NCBI RefSeq assembly: GCF_027744825.2
Contig: NC_071335.1
Location: 31,385,501 to 31,449,500 of the forward strand
Source of the DNA: Synchiropus splendidus
Taxonomy: Eukaryota; Chordata; Actinopteri; Syngnathiformes; Callionymidae
DNA length: 64,000 nucleotides
Direction of reading: 5' to 3'
This document shows, in pieces, positions 48,601 through 59,377 of the stretch. The position numbers and the translations under genes were made by a program. Numbering within the stretch: the first letter of the stretch is position 1; each line of letters starts with the position of its first letter. The notes beneath the pieces are model-generated. The model was not told the DNA's origin, did not search any database, and was given only the letters and a program-made list of their open reading frames with translations.

Positions 48601-51600
48601 ATCATTGTCTATCAGGCCGTGTCGGAATACTGGGCCGATGCAAGACAGCCACAGTATGATCTGAAGGTGGACCTCTTGCTGCCAGGATGGTCCACACCTG
48701 TCGTGTTCAATTTTAACAGAAGAAACAATAATATCACGAGAACAACCAAGGTGAGAACACACAGCAAGAGCAGCTCCTTTGCTTCGATTGTCTCTTCCCT
48801 CAGTGGGAAGAGACAAATCTAGTTGATATACTTAAGTTTCTGTGCGCTGCTTTGTGGGGGATAAATCCAGTATGAATGAATGACTCCTGGGCAACTATTC
48901 ACGCCTCCAAAATGGTGATGTGTTTATTCAGTTTTCTAATGATTTCCAGTAATTTCATATGTCAAATGTTGTCTTGCTACTCTCCTGTGGCAGATTCTGT
49001 TTTACTCCATTTCACAGTAATTTCTGTTTATCCATTAATTCTGTCTGTCCTGAGTGACAGAACTTCTCAACCTATCTCTACGGGAGATGCCCGCTACCAG
49101 AGAAGACTCATTTTAGCCGCTTGTATCCGGGATCTTGCTCTTTTGGTCATGACCCACAGCTCATGAGGGTCGGGATGAAGATTGACTGGTAAATAAAGAG
49201 CTTTGCCTTTTGGCTCAGCTCCCTTTTGACACACAACAGTGCAGGAAAGCATCTGCAATATCACCTCTGCTGCGCTGAACCAAAAACAGGATTGGAGACG
49301 ATGTGCAACCCCAGTGGAGACCAACCGCCATTGGAAACACATCGAACTTGCATCCAAGGATCGTGGCAAAACTACCGCTCCGGGAATACAGAGATTGAAT
49401 GGCCCCCAACAGGGAGCCTCACACCCCATACTCCCAAAGCACCCGGTCATACGCCAGGTTATACTCCCAGTCACCCACAAGAACTGTTGAGAGAGTAGAG
49501 AGTTGGTCCATAGTTCCACAGCCAAGACATAACCTGCATTGTTCCTCTTCAATCCAAGGTTCAACAATCGATCGGATCCTCCTCTCCAGCACCTTAGAGT
49601 AAACTATCCTAGAGAGGCTGAGGGGTGTGATTCCTCTGTAGTTGGAAAACACCCTCTGGTCCCCCTTTTTTAATAGGGGAACCACCTATCTGCCACTCGT
49701 CCGGTACTGACCCAGACATCCACGCAATGTTGGAGAGGCATTTCTGGACGAATCTCGTCAACTCCTGCAAACTTGCCACCGTGGAGCTTTTTGACTACCA
49801 CAGAGACTTCAGCCCAAGAAATCGACGAAGACGAGTCAGCAACGTTCCATCCTTGGATGTTCTGCTGTCTCCCACTTCTGAGATGCTCAACAGTTTTCCA
49901 GAAGCATCTTGATGCTGACGGTTTCCACGGTTCTTCTTTCTCTTTCGGCTTCTCCCTTCAGGGGTGGCCACAGCTCACCCTGTCCTCTGCTTCCTCTTCT
50001 CTCAAACCTACAAACCTCATGTCCTCCTTCACCACCTCCATAAACCTCCTCTTTGGCCTTCCTCTCCACCTTCTGCCTGGCAGTTCCAACCTCAACATCT
50101 TCCTACCAATGTACTGGCTCTCTCTCCTCTGTACATGTCCAAACCATCTCCATCGAGCCTCTCTGACTTTGTCTCCTGAGTAGTTGGAGTTTACATTATT
50201 CAAAAACACTTCCTCAAGGAGAGGGGGGGGTCACTCCAGTGGCTGGAACTCTGCTGGAAGTGTGGTGGCAGGGGAACTGTTGAACTGATCCTACTGTATA
50301 TGTATTAGTATGCTCATTTCTGAAGAAAACAGCACACAAGAAAAAACAAAACCTTTGTCAACCACGACTTTATAATCCTAATATTTGCCCACAGTTCAAC
50401 GAGATCAACAAAAACGTGGATGTGGTCGCGACCGGCACAGGAGAAGCCACTCTGATGGTCCGTGAGCACCAGCGTTATTAATATGGTCCTTTAGCATCAC
50501 TGTATTCTCCTCAACCATTCACTAAAGTGTATCTCAATGTCTGTCCAGATGGTGTCGCTGTATTACGCCATACCAAAAGAAAAAGAAAGTGACTGTGGGA
50601 AGTTTAATTTGTCGGTGCAGCTGATCCCACGTAAGGGATCGTTCTTCCCTCGCACCACACCATGTTGAGAACACAGTGTTTAATAAGCAGCAACGCTGAG
50701 GCTTTTAACTCTCATGTTTCTCTCCTCATTCTGTTCCTGTGTTTGATATTTTTAACCTTTAGTTCTGACGAAACACTGTAATGAAGGAGTGGTGATGGGC
50801 TGCTCTTCTTCTCCCCCAGACACTATTGAAGACGAAGAAGAAATTTTCAGGCTGAGGCTTGATGTTTTGTAAGTGCAGACCACGTTTTGATTTTCCATCT
50901 CAACTGAACCAATTAAGAGTGACAGTCATGACTCATGACGGGCAAAACAATATCAAGGATGGAAGTAACCATCTTGGCCCTTTAAGTGAAGGACATTGCA
51001 AGATGTTTTTGGCTCACAGATAATCAGGATGTAAGTATTTTGGGGTCCCCCCTCTGCCAGGTACAAACATCCAGATTTGGATGCAACCATGACAATTTTG
51101 GACATCGGCCTGCTGACTGGCTTCCTCCCCGAAACAAAGGACCTGGACGCGGTAAGTTGTAGAATGTGTGTGTGTGTGTCAACGACAATAGGTGATCCTT
51201 GATGTGCTTGAACCTAGTTGGTCAGAGGAAAGGCTGCAGTTATTTCAAAGTACGAGATGAACAGATTTCTGTCGGACAGAGGTTCTCTCATCATTTACCT
51301 GGACAAGGTAGGAGATTCTGCCGGTGCCTCTTTCTGTCCTCGGACTGTGACTCACTGATACCACGTCTCTGTAGGTTTCTCACAAGCGTCCAGAAGAGAT
51401 CACATTCAGGGTCCGTCCCACAATGAAGGGTGGCATTTTACAACCAGCTGCCGTGTCCGTCTATGAATACTACGACCGTGAGTGTTATTGCACGTGTGCA
51501 AATGCACGTTTGTCGATCAGCGAATCAATATTTAGTCTCCAACGTGATTATTGCAGAGACGCCATGTATGAAGTTTTACCATCCGGAAAGAAAAGATGGA

Positions 51601-54600
51601 AAGCTGCTCAGGCTCTGTACCAAAGATGAATGCAAGTGTGCTGAAGGTAGGCTCAATCGTGCACGCATTTTGGCAGGCATGTGCCAGAAAAAATATATGA
51701 AAACTATTCATGCATCTTCATCGTCATCTTTTTCTTGGATCATTTTGTTTGGATTTACAACCATTCTTAAGATTTCCCTATTAATTTCTATTACCACACG
51801 GCCTGATCCACATGGACAAGTTACTAGTTTTTAGTCGCACTATTATTTAAAAATAACTATACATCCATGTTCCTGTCCACTTTTGTAAATAAAACTTGTG
51901 TATTTCTCCAACTACAAACTACTCTCATAGGGAGGGTTTTTCTGTCATCGCATTTTTGTTTTCTTAAAAAAACATTGCTGCATTAACCATTCTTGAGACA
52001 ACCGTGGTGTTTGAAAAATACACAAACTTCATTGCCAAATGTGTATCACAACCTTGGTGTATGTACATTTGGGTAGGGTTGTGTTGCGACGAAGACTACC
52101 CAAAATCCCTCCACATTTCAAGTGACAAAGCGACAAGCGACAAAGTGACAAATCACCTTAAACAGAACACTCTCTGCCATCGCTGAGTGGTTTTAATTTG
52201 TTTTGTTTGTCTTCTGATGTTTTCTCCTCCAGAGACCTGCAGTATGCAGCAGAAAGGTGAAATCAACAACAACCAGCGACTAGCCAAGCTGTGTGAGAGC
52301 ACAGAGACCAACAGCATAGATTATGGTGAGTAACGGCGGCTTGGATTTGTACTTAGTAGTAGTGGTAGACTGCTGGCACAGATATAAACATATGTTTTTC
52401 CCACAGCGTACAAAGTGTCTGTGGAGTCATTTTCCGATGCTTTGTCCACCGATGTTTACACAATGAGAATCATGCAAGTCATCAAAGAAGGTGAGTGAGG
52501 CTGTTTTAACAAACTCTAACAGGTTTGTTCGAGTAAGTATCTATGAAAGTAAAATAGGGCTTCAATAATAATGCATGTTGTGCATTTAAGAATATAAGCA
52601 GCTTCCTGACCAAAGACACGTTGTTACATTTTGACTACAAAGCCTGTTTTCCATATTTTGGTGTCATTTCAGGAAGCCTGGACTTGAACATTCAAGGAGA
52701 ACTGCGCAAGTTCCTTGGTTATCCATACTGCAGGGGGAGTTTCGATTTGCATCTTGGTAAAACCTACCTCATCATGGGTTCATCCAGTGACACGTACAAA
52801 GATGATACGGATGGAACGTAAGTTTCTGATTTGTTTCACTACATGTGGATCCTCAATGACGTTCTGTTGGGTTGGTCATAACCAGTGTTGCCATAGTTAC
52901 AGAAGTAGCTGTGGCAACACTGGTTATAACACTTTCTGCTGCTCACTCCGGTTAAAGTTAAGTACTGTGGTTACTTTACTGATTACCTGACCTCAAAAGT
53001 AGATTAGACGTTACATTTGTCAGCTGACAACAGCCCTTATTGCCTGAATTTCTATGGCCAATTTGAGGTTGTGTTTTTGAAAAAAGGTAACCTAAGAAGA
53101 ACCCGAACCATTGGTGGCCCAGCATTTAAATCTAAGCTTAAAGACAATTAACCTGTCCATGTTGAGGTCTTTTTTTCATCACAATGTAACGTGTAAATGT
53201 ATTTTGTTTTGACACACTGTATAAAAACAATGGACCTAAAATCATACACAAGAAGCAAGAAATCAAGAAAGCAAGAAAGTATATTAAAAAATGTCCTCTC
53301 CCGAATCTTTAATAAATTAGAAAGCAACAACAAAGTCTCACTTGCAGAAATGTGCACAAACATGAGGCTTCTTAATTTGCATTCTGACAGCGAGAAATGT
53401 CGAAAGAAATAAAGGACAAATAGTGGAAAAAAAATACATAAAACACTTAATGTATAAATGTTGAAATAACAAAATGTATAAATAAATCAATGCAAATACC
53501 CACAGAAAGCCCCATTCTTCAACAACAGTAAAATCTGATATTTTTTTGATATATTTCGACATTTTTACATTTAGTTACACATTTAATAATTTATTTATAC
53601 ATTTAGTCACATGGTTGTATACATTTATTTATATCATCTTTCATAAAAATCAGTACAGTTTCTTTCTGCACCAAACAGAAAATAATTCAATCGATTCAAA
53701 ATGTCTCAAAATTGATTTTTATGAATTGGTAAAATCTACTGACTCTCGGCTATTTTATCATGACGTGCAACGTCCTGATGTCACCGCACAGCTCGTTTTG
53801 GGCACAGACATGCAGGGCTAATGTCAAAACAAAGATGGCGGGGAAGGTCATCCTGCCAACTCTGTCCTCGCTTATGGCAAGTTGAGTTTGGACTCATGTT
53901 CGACTGAATGTCCCCAAACACGAGTGTCAAGCATTGCAAGACTACGGTCAAGCACTTTGGCATCACAACAGATAAGCAGGCGCGTATTGTTTTTTTAGAT
54001 TTTCATTCAGACAGCTGTGGCTTATATGTTGGCATTATTGCCAATCGTTTCACTTGATTCATGGGTGGGAATGAGGAGCAGAGCGCTGCCATCACTTTGA
54101 AGGGCTGCGGAGGTTCCCCAGCATTCTCCTCATGAAATCTATCAAGTATATGATGTTGAAGCAACGCAAACGTTGAATCACATTTGAACAAACCAGCGTG
54201 TCAAGACGATCACTCGACACCAGGGCCACCAGGTAGCCCACAGAGGCCAAGGAGGTAGGCTGTTAAAATAACAATAATAATAAAGATTTCATGTCATAAC
54301 CATCTTACTATGTTTGATTTTGTGATTCCTTGTTTTGTTACAACATTGGTAATTATTTGGAAAAATCAGCTATGAGACAAGAGGAATATCGTCCATTGTT
54401 TATCGTGAGTTCAGAAGTGTGTACTGAAGTGTTTCAGAAGTGTGTTTAGCACAAGGCAAATGATGATGAAACATTTTAAAAGATGACACCATGACTGTCT
54501 CCCTGCTTCAAAATTATAATGATACCTGTTACATCCATGTAAAGATATAGATGTATTCAAATTTGAACCTGTCCTCCAAGTACAGTGGGAGAAAAAGTTC

Positions 54601-54821
54601 TAGGACACCCTTAAATTCCCCTGTTACACAGTGTCAGTCGTGGTTCACTTCCTCATCATGGAGCTGTGTTTTGTCTCAGGTACCAGTATGTGCTGGGGGA
54701 GAAGACATGGATCGAATACTGGCCCTCACCCACCGAGTGTCAGGAGGATCTGCACAGGAGTGCGTGTCTGGGTATAAGAAAGATGGTCAACAAATACCAA
54801 CTCGTGGGATGTGAGCTGTAA
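35198..54821 (+). CDS. c3: Complement C3-like, copy C, full-length but predicted to lack the whole C3a domain
   Basis: Forty-two coding exons total 4731 nt, about 1576 residues, open throughout. Signal peptide, MG domains, furin site (RRKR, 653-656), thioester GCGEQ (Cys924/Gln927), catalytic His1040 and C345C ending GCEL are all present, and exon lengths equal those of copy B except in two places. Exon 26 is one codon shorter. Exons 17-18 are replaced by a single 39-nt exon (42865-42903), so the 77 residues of C3a are replaced by one Trp. Thus RRKR-W is followed at once by the acidic alpha'-NT ([14 protein letters not shown]). If the new donor at 42904 is not used, translation ends at TGA 42990-42992 and the copy would be a truncated beta-chain gene. 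Preservation of all other exons and frames argues for function. GC donor at intron 15, as in B. Confidence 0.9.
35275..36537. other. Intron 1 of copy C
   Basis: This is 1.26 kb without a gene. It aligns along its length with intron 1 of copy D, except for a local replacement (about 35958-36110 here) where D carries a SINE-like segment. Confidence 0.6.
37590..38745 (+). mobile_element. Non-LTR retrotransposon remnant in intron 3 of copy C (RT region)
   Basis: Sense-strand pieces in shifting frames match a fish LINE reverse transcriptase: [49 protein letters not shown] and [14 protein letters not shown]. The 3' end has a ggatggatgg tail at about 38730-38743. Stops and frameshifts are many, so it is dead. 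The D intron has the same insertion with a different 5' part. Confidence 0.8.
39777..42320 (+). CDS. c3: Copy C exons 9-16: later MG domains and end of beta chain
   Basis: Exons: 39777-39897, 39968-40083, 40271-40417, 40599-40695, 40760-40860, 40933-41121, 41815-41970, 42191-42320. Exons 9-13 and even the introns between them are almost identical to copy B, which points to recent gene conversion or duplication. Exon 15 is more diverged ([17 protein letters not shown]). Exon 15 ends AAG before gcaatg, the same GC donor as in B. Exon 16 keeps [20 protein letters not shown]. Confidence 0.92.
41195..41760. repeat. Interspersed repeat in intron 14 of copy C
   Basis: Intron 14 is 693 bases, against 137 in copy B. 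The extra sequence is purine-rich and shares blocks such as aggctataa and ggtaaaaacacaca with the interior of the hAT element (about 31660-31720). I could not assign a family. Confidence 0.55.
42865..42903 (+). CDS. c3: Copy C exon 17: processing site with a newly formed splice donor
   Basis: The acceptor ttcag and the opening G|AG TTC AAG TGT CCA correspond to exon 17 of copy B. The exon then reads NRRKRW and meets GTGAGT at 42904-42909. In B the aligned exon 18 sequence is GCGAGT, so a C-to-T change would have made the donor. The exon ends one base into a codon, exactly the phase that exon 19 (43057) requires. The furin consensus R-x-K/R-R is kept. The next residues after splicing are LDADDDS. 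Confidence 0.8.
42904..42999 (+). pseudogene. Vestigial C3a exon (remnant of exon 18) in copy C
   Basis: The remnant aligns with the last third of exon 18 of copy B (gagtacatcacaga, gcacagtt, gcgcacttcta). About 470 bases have been deleted, from just after the RRRR-equivalent codons through intron 17 to the middle of exon 18. Small indels shift the frame. The old donor after GCTCGTG is replaced by gtggcagaatga and is gone. Reading straight through gives a TGA at 42990-42992. Only one or two of the six C3a cysteines could be recovered in any frame. Confidence 0.85.
43057..44720 (+). CDS. c3: Copy C exons 19-25: alpha-chain start, MG7, CUB start and thioester
   Basis: Exons: 43057-43177, 43539-43627, 43702-43841, 43947-44159, 44231-44294, 44358-44447, 44514-44720. 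These are close to copy B throughout. Exon 19 starts [14 protein letters not shown] and keeps FPESWMW. Exon 25 contains PSGCGEQNM, so the thioester (Cys924/Gln927) is intact. Introns 20-24 are nearly the same as in B. Confidence 0.93.
44861..48750 (+). CDS. c3: Copy C exons 26-32: thioester domain and CUB
   Basis: Exons: 44861-44936, 45466-45625, 45701-45796, 47356-47506, 47678-47763, 48430-48507, 48595-48750. Exon 26 ([18 protein letters not shown]) is one codon shorter than in B. Exon 27 ends RVYHGEMI, keeping the catalytic histidine (residue 1040). Exons 31-32 encode [17 protein letters not shown] and [18 protein letters not shown]. Introns 26, 28, 30 and 32 differ strongly from those of B. 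Confidence 0.93.
46200..46740 (-). mobile_element. Ty3/gypsy integrase-end/chromodomain remnant in intron 28 of copy C
   Basis: The minus strand gives [35 protein letters not shown] and [17 protein letters not shown], the end of a fish gypsy pol (GPY/F region followed by chromodomain). It is broken by stops. Intron 28 is 1559 bases here, against 161 in copy B, so the insertion belongs to copy C. No LTRs were recognised. Confidence 0.75.
47764..48429. other. Intron 30 of copy C
   Basis: This intron is 666 bases with no gene seen. Unlike copies A and B it has no (TA)n array, and apart from its ends it does not match them. Confidence 0.6.
49060..49920 (-). mobile_element. Non-LTR retrotransposon remnant in intron 32 of copy C
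   Basis: Read 49740 to 49094 on the minus strand, the pieces include [40 protein letters not shown] and [20 protein letters not shown], in order, from a fish LINE reverse transcriptase related to the one in intron 3. Several frameshifts are present. Confidence 0.75.
49930..50190 (-). mobile_element. 3' end of a second LINE family in intron 32 of copy C
   Basis: The minus strand encodes [20 protein letters not shown] followed by [20 protein letters not shown], the C-terminal tail of another fish reverse-transcriptase family. Only the tail remains. Confidence 0.7.
50395..54821 (+). CDS. c3: Copy C exons 33-43: MG8 and C345C domain
   Basis: Exons: 50395-50457, 50549-50630, 50820-50868, 51061-51151, 51218-51307, 51375-51477, 51557-51646, 52233-52325, 52407-52490, 52673-52817, 54680-54821. 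The sequence is close to copy B. Exon 34 ends CCA C, so the junction residue is His where A and B have Asp (HTIEDEEE). All C345C cysteines match copy B. The final codons are TGT GAG CTG TAA (GCEL), where A and B end GCEQ. Confidence 0.93.
52878..52927. repeat. Inverted repeat, 23-bp arms (copy C intron 42)
   Basis: This is the counterpart of 28904-28953, with an additional change in the right arm. Confidence 0.88.
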
Positions 54822-55042
54822 TGTGTCCTGACATGAAATCAAACAAGAACCATCTTTAAATGATGTTGCTTCCCTCACTGTGTTGTGAAAAGTAAACATC
54901 AATGCTTTTGCAGATTGATCACTTCAATCCAGCCTCGCTGGATTCATTCCTGTTTTACTCTTACTTTATGTAAAAAGTGTCAATATTAGTCTGACTGACC
55001 TGTTTGGCACGGAAATTTAAGATAATCTTAAAATGGCCAGAA

Positions 55043-55048
55043 AATAAG
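55043..55048 (+). promoter_or_regulatory. Candidate variant poly(A) signal, copy C
   Basis: AATAAG occurs where copy B has AATAAA. Usage is inferred from alignment only. Confidence 0.35.
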
Positions 55049-55408
55049 ACACAAGAAATTGCGACTATAACATTGATTTTTTATTTTATTTTATTGATTT
55101 AGATCAAGTGCTACCATTACATTAGATTTGTTGTGTCCTTATTTGTCATTTGTGAAAAGATAAATATTAGCGAAAGTACACCAGTCTGACTAAGCAACTG
55201 CCCACCAGTGAGACTTTGTTATTGGACATTCCCCAGAACCCTGTTCTGGTATCGAATTAAAAAACATAAGCCACTCCATTGACGTCCATACTGTTGCTGG
55301 TCGACAAGACTAGCGGTATTCACACACGTCTGAGAACAATGGTTACAGTACGTAACCTTCAGTGTGCTCAGCCCTTGAGTGAGGCTTCACAACTGTATAA
55401 CCCAAGAG

Positions 55409-57755
55409 CAGGGTTCGGCAAACTCAAAGAGCCATTTCGACCCGGTTTCCACAGGAAAGACAGCACTGGGAGCTGCAAGCACTTTTGACATCTCATATGT
55501 TAGCACATACACATATTGTTTATTTTGCATCAGTTTGACAACAGCACAATAAATCCTCGGGATTTTAATGTCTTGAAAATATTTGTATAAGAATTTCAGT
55601 TTTATAAGAATTTCAAGTCCATTCAGAGTAGTGGAAACCCTGGCCATTGTGTAGTGAAAAACATCCCTGAACCAAAGCAAACAGATGCTTTTGTTTGCTT
55701 TTGTTCAGGGATTCCTCCATGTTTGTTGTTGTTTCATTTTGTTTCATTTCATTTCAAACACGCAGGGAGAGGGAAAAAAAACGAGAACAGACAACAGTTG
55801 TAAATCTACAACCCTGAGAGAACCGGGACAACAGAAAATATCACTCGGATCTAAAACTCACAAGGCTATAATCAAACTAAGGATGCTCGGTACAGGTAAA
55901 AACACACACTCACACCGAGGAAAATAAATACCATGCAGGCAGAACTAAAATAGCGAGCACACAAACACTCAAACACACTATCACGGAGTAAGAGCAGACG
56001 GGAGGAGCGAGAGTAAAACCACGGAGCGAGAGATAGAGCAAGGAGCGAAAACAGGGAGAATAAACAAGGGACAAGCTTTCAGCTGCGTTTGCCATTAAGA
56101 TGGAACACAACAGATAAAAACAGGAAGCACGGAACCGGGAACACTGGGAGTAACAAATTAAAAGCACGGACGGGACACGAAAGAAAACACAGCTCGGGTT
56201 TGGAAATCCACCTCCTGTGTATCTCTGTGCGTCCGTTCACTCATGAGAAAGACTACCAAGAAACCAACAAGTGACATCCAAGAAATGTATTCCCTGACAG
56301 AGGAGTCTAATACATGAGCAGAATTCTGGGTCAGCAACTACGCCTGACTTAGCCTTAGCAGTCGTCCGGTAGAGCGACAAAAAACTATCTGAGGTCTTGA
56401 CCCCTTTATACACCAAAGTTCTCCACGTGGACTCCGTCCTCGTCCGATTGGTCCTCCGCTGTTGATGCCATGCCAAGGATCACAAGACACGCTCCCCTCC
56501 TTTGGACCCAGGTGGTTCTTATCGGCACCAGCTCCATCCAGCCCTGGAGAAGACGGTACTTTCCAGCCTGACCTTGGACCTGCCAACAAGTTACAATGTC
56601 CGCTCATGCCACCAGTGTCTGCTTCACTCCCGCCATTGTACTCCACCTGTAGCTTCTCTCTTTCTCACGCACACTCAACCATCCTCTTCTCATTCAGCAT
56701 TCCTCCGTCTGTGCATCACTTCCTTTATTAGCAGCACAAGCAATTCCAACAATATTAATATTGTATAATAAATGCACAATTCCCATCGCCACCTGAGTCT
56801 GAAACTTTTGAAAACATCTGGAGTAGAGACTTTCATAAATGCATTCAATGAATTCAATGCATTCACATTTTTCAGTTGTCCTTTTGACATAATAGTTGCT
56901 GCATTCTGCAAAGTTTGTCTATATTGTGCCTCTGAAAAGGCACAGTCCAACCGTGTTTCACAAATAAATGAATTTACATTTCATTTATTAAATGAACACA
57001 TTTTGAACTCCACATCACAGAGTGGAAGGTAGGTGTCTTTCAAATGAATTTAAAGGCTGAACATAACTTATCCATCGTGGAAAAAAAAAAACATACCGTG
57101 ATAAATACAATGGAAAAAAAGAGCAGCATTTCACTGAACAATGAAAATAAACATTGCAAAATAACTGCCTGAAAATTAATTTTACCTGGTTAATGGGACC
57201 TCTGCTCCTGAACCACACAGCGTCTGCAAATCAGGGCTGTAGGAAGCCATTTTCGTCTGCAAGCTGCTGTCTGTGCGGCGTGCGCGGCCCAGCAACAGTT
57301 AGATCGCCACATTATTTATTGAAGTAAATCCGTCTGCCGTTTAACTCAGATGTTTATCAGCCTAATAAAGGCGAAATCATGTGACTTTTCAAACACCCGC
57401 ACACATAGCGAGTCCCGGACCACTGCACTGCACTCCTGTTCCCCAGCACCAGCCTCCTGCAGCTGAGGGTGCACACTTCAGTGTTCTGGGAGTTTGCAAA
57501 GTTGCAGACAGCGATCAGACCCTTTACTGCCTGGCATTTATCATGTTTATCTGCAGTCATGCTGTACACCTTGTTTCTGGTCATCTGGTGGCCTGAAGCA
57601 AGTAGGCGGTCAAAACCCGACTCACTCGCGTTCACATGTCGGACTTTAGAGCCCAACGCATAAGACAGAGTGTGCAGTGTGAAAAGCCCCTGATTTTCCC
57701 TAGCCACGCAGAGCAGCAACATTAGCATGAAAGATCCGCGGGTTGCCAGCCCCTG
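55409..57755. mobile_element. Non-autonomous hAT element, second copy (C-D spacer)
   Basis: It has the same ends (CAGGGTTCGGCAAACTC ... GGGTTGCCAGCCCCTG) and the same cccaagag duplications (55401-55408, 57756-57763) as 31229-33578. Because target site and ends match, it was copied with the spacer rather than inserted independently. The internal hairpin is damaged here. Confidence 0.88.
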
Positions 57756-58589
57756 CCCAAGAGCGAAGCAAGGGGAGAAATGTACCCTCAGCTTGCAGCC
57801 ACTGGCCATGTAAGCATGCCTCCGCACCTAGCGACGACACCGCCCCCTGCGGACCGAACCAGCAGCACACAAACTCCTAACAGAGAAACACTCTAGGCAT
57901 AGGAGAAGGTGGGAGACAACAGGTTTAGTCCCAAGCTCTTGCTCCGAGCGACTGTGATGGCAAAAGTCATAGAATTTATTTCGGGCCCTTTGAGGGTCCC
58001 ACAGGGCTTCGGCTATGCACGCTAAGTGAGGACGAACACCGGGGTTAAATCACGGAACACATGCTCTGAAGCCGGACACCTAGATCTACCACAGCAATGG
58101 GGGGTACAGCAAGATGCTTGGTGAACACAGAATAAGGCTCCTAACTAAACCTGAAAAAGAACACAGTTGCGACACCAAGACAGACAATGTACTGGAAAAT
58201 GATAACAAAGATAACATATATAAAAGCGCTTGCATTGCATTTACCATGTGCAGCAAGTTTTAAAATAAATAATTCTTCCTTGTACTCTTCTGTTCTTACT
58301 TGGTGGTAATTCTGATTCCTCCATGCTTACTTCTATGATTTTTCTCTGAATGATTCCTCTTGCAACACAATTCAGGATGTGTTGCATGATTTGAAATTGT
58401 AAAAAAAAAAAACAGAGAATACGGGGAAAGTTGACAGGTATGGATAGGGCCTGCAACGGAACCATTGAAAATGCAGGCACAATGAGACACTGGATCCTGC
58501 TGCTACAGCGGTGTCCTTGGCCTGTATGCGACAAAACAAAACAGGGAGAGTTGACCACGTGCTGTCCATGACTCCCTCGTAAGAAGGTG

Positions 58590-58636
58590 GCGAATGGGAA
58601 GCCAACCCGGGTTGCCTGCGACCACTGAACCATCAT
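58590..58636 (-). repeat. tRNA-derived SINE fragment (C-D spacer)
   Basis: This is the duplicate of 34411-34458. Confidence 0.45.
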
Positions 58637-59246
58637 TTATTCTAGACGAGACTCTTTATGCTCTGCCATTTTGTTTGTATTAAACCTTGTCACCGTCAGT
58701 TTACTGTCTACTGCTTCTGAGTTTCCTGTCTCTGACAAATTCAAATAACATTTCTCATCTACAAAGTCAGAACGTACAGTAGGCCTCATGGTTCATTGCT
58801 GCTGATGCCGAAGGTACTGTTTAACTTGTAAAATGTTTGACTAAAATATTAATAATGGATGATTAAGTGGCTGTGACCTGGAATGGAACTCTGAACAGTC
58901 CATATTTATTATATCCACTAACGCTGACTGCTGAAGGCCGCCTTCATGTCCACCTCACTGTCAGCCGGTTGAGTGTGTGCACTGACTGCCAGACAAGGAG
59001 CTGGCTTTTTGGTTTCGAGACTTCTAGTCAAGACCATTCACACACTTTGAGTTTTCATTACCAACTTTTCTTGATGTGACATGCAAATGTATGCATCGCT
59101 AAACACAATTGTTATTTAAAAACAACCTGTAAAAAGTCAAAAGTTTTGGTTCCTGTAACCATCAGTTTCATTGATTATTTAGGAGGGGACATTGTTTATT
59201 CTGTCCACGGTCAAGAGCCTTTATCAAAGGTGTTTGTCAACTGCTG

Positions 59247-59377
59247 CTGGGAAGTCATGTGAATGCGCTTGTGTGAGTTCACAGGGAGGAGGACTGATGG
59301 AATCGCCACGGAAGATAAAAACCTAGATGCAGCAGAGGAGGACAGATTCCATGACAGCAGCTGGACATCACAGCAGG
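59247..59377 (+). promoter_or_regulatory. Proximal promoter and 5' UTR of copy D
   Basis: CTGGGAA lies at 59247-59253 and GATAAAAAC at 59314-59322. The in-frame upstream ATG is at 59351. It is nearly identical to the copy C promoter. Confidence 0.5.

Larger units (their letters stand above)
54822..59246. other. Spacer between copies C and D
   Basis: This is a near-copy of the B-C spacer, offset by about 24.18 kb, including the hAT element, the SINE fragment and the promoter. Differences are small indels and scattered substitutions. No gene is seen. Confidence 0.75.

Noticed and set aside
57357..57827. Minus-strand frame of 156 codons in the C-D spacer
   Set aside because: It lies mostly inside the hAT element and crosses its border. 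The matching frame in the B-C copy is broken, so it is not conserved.
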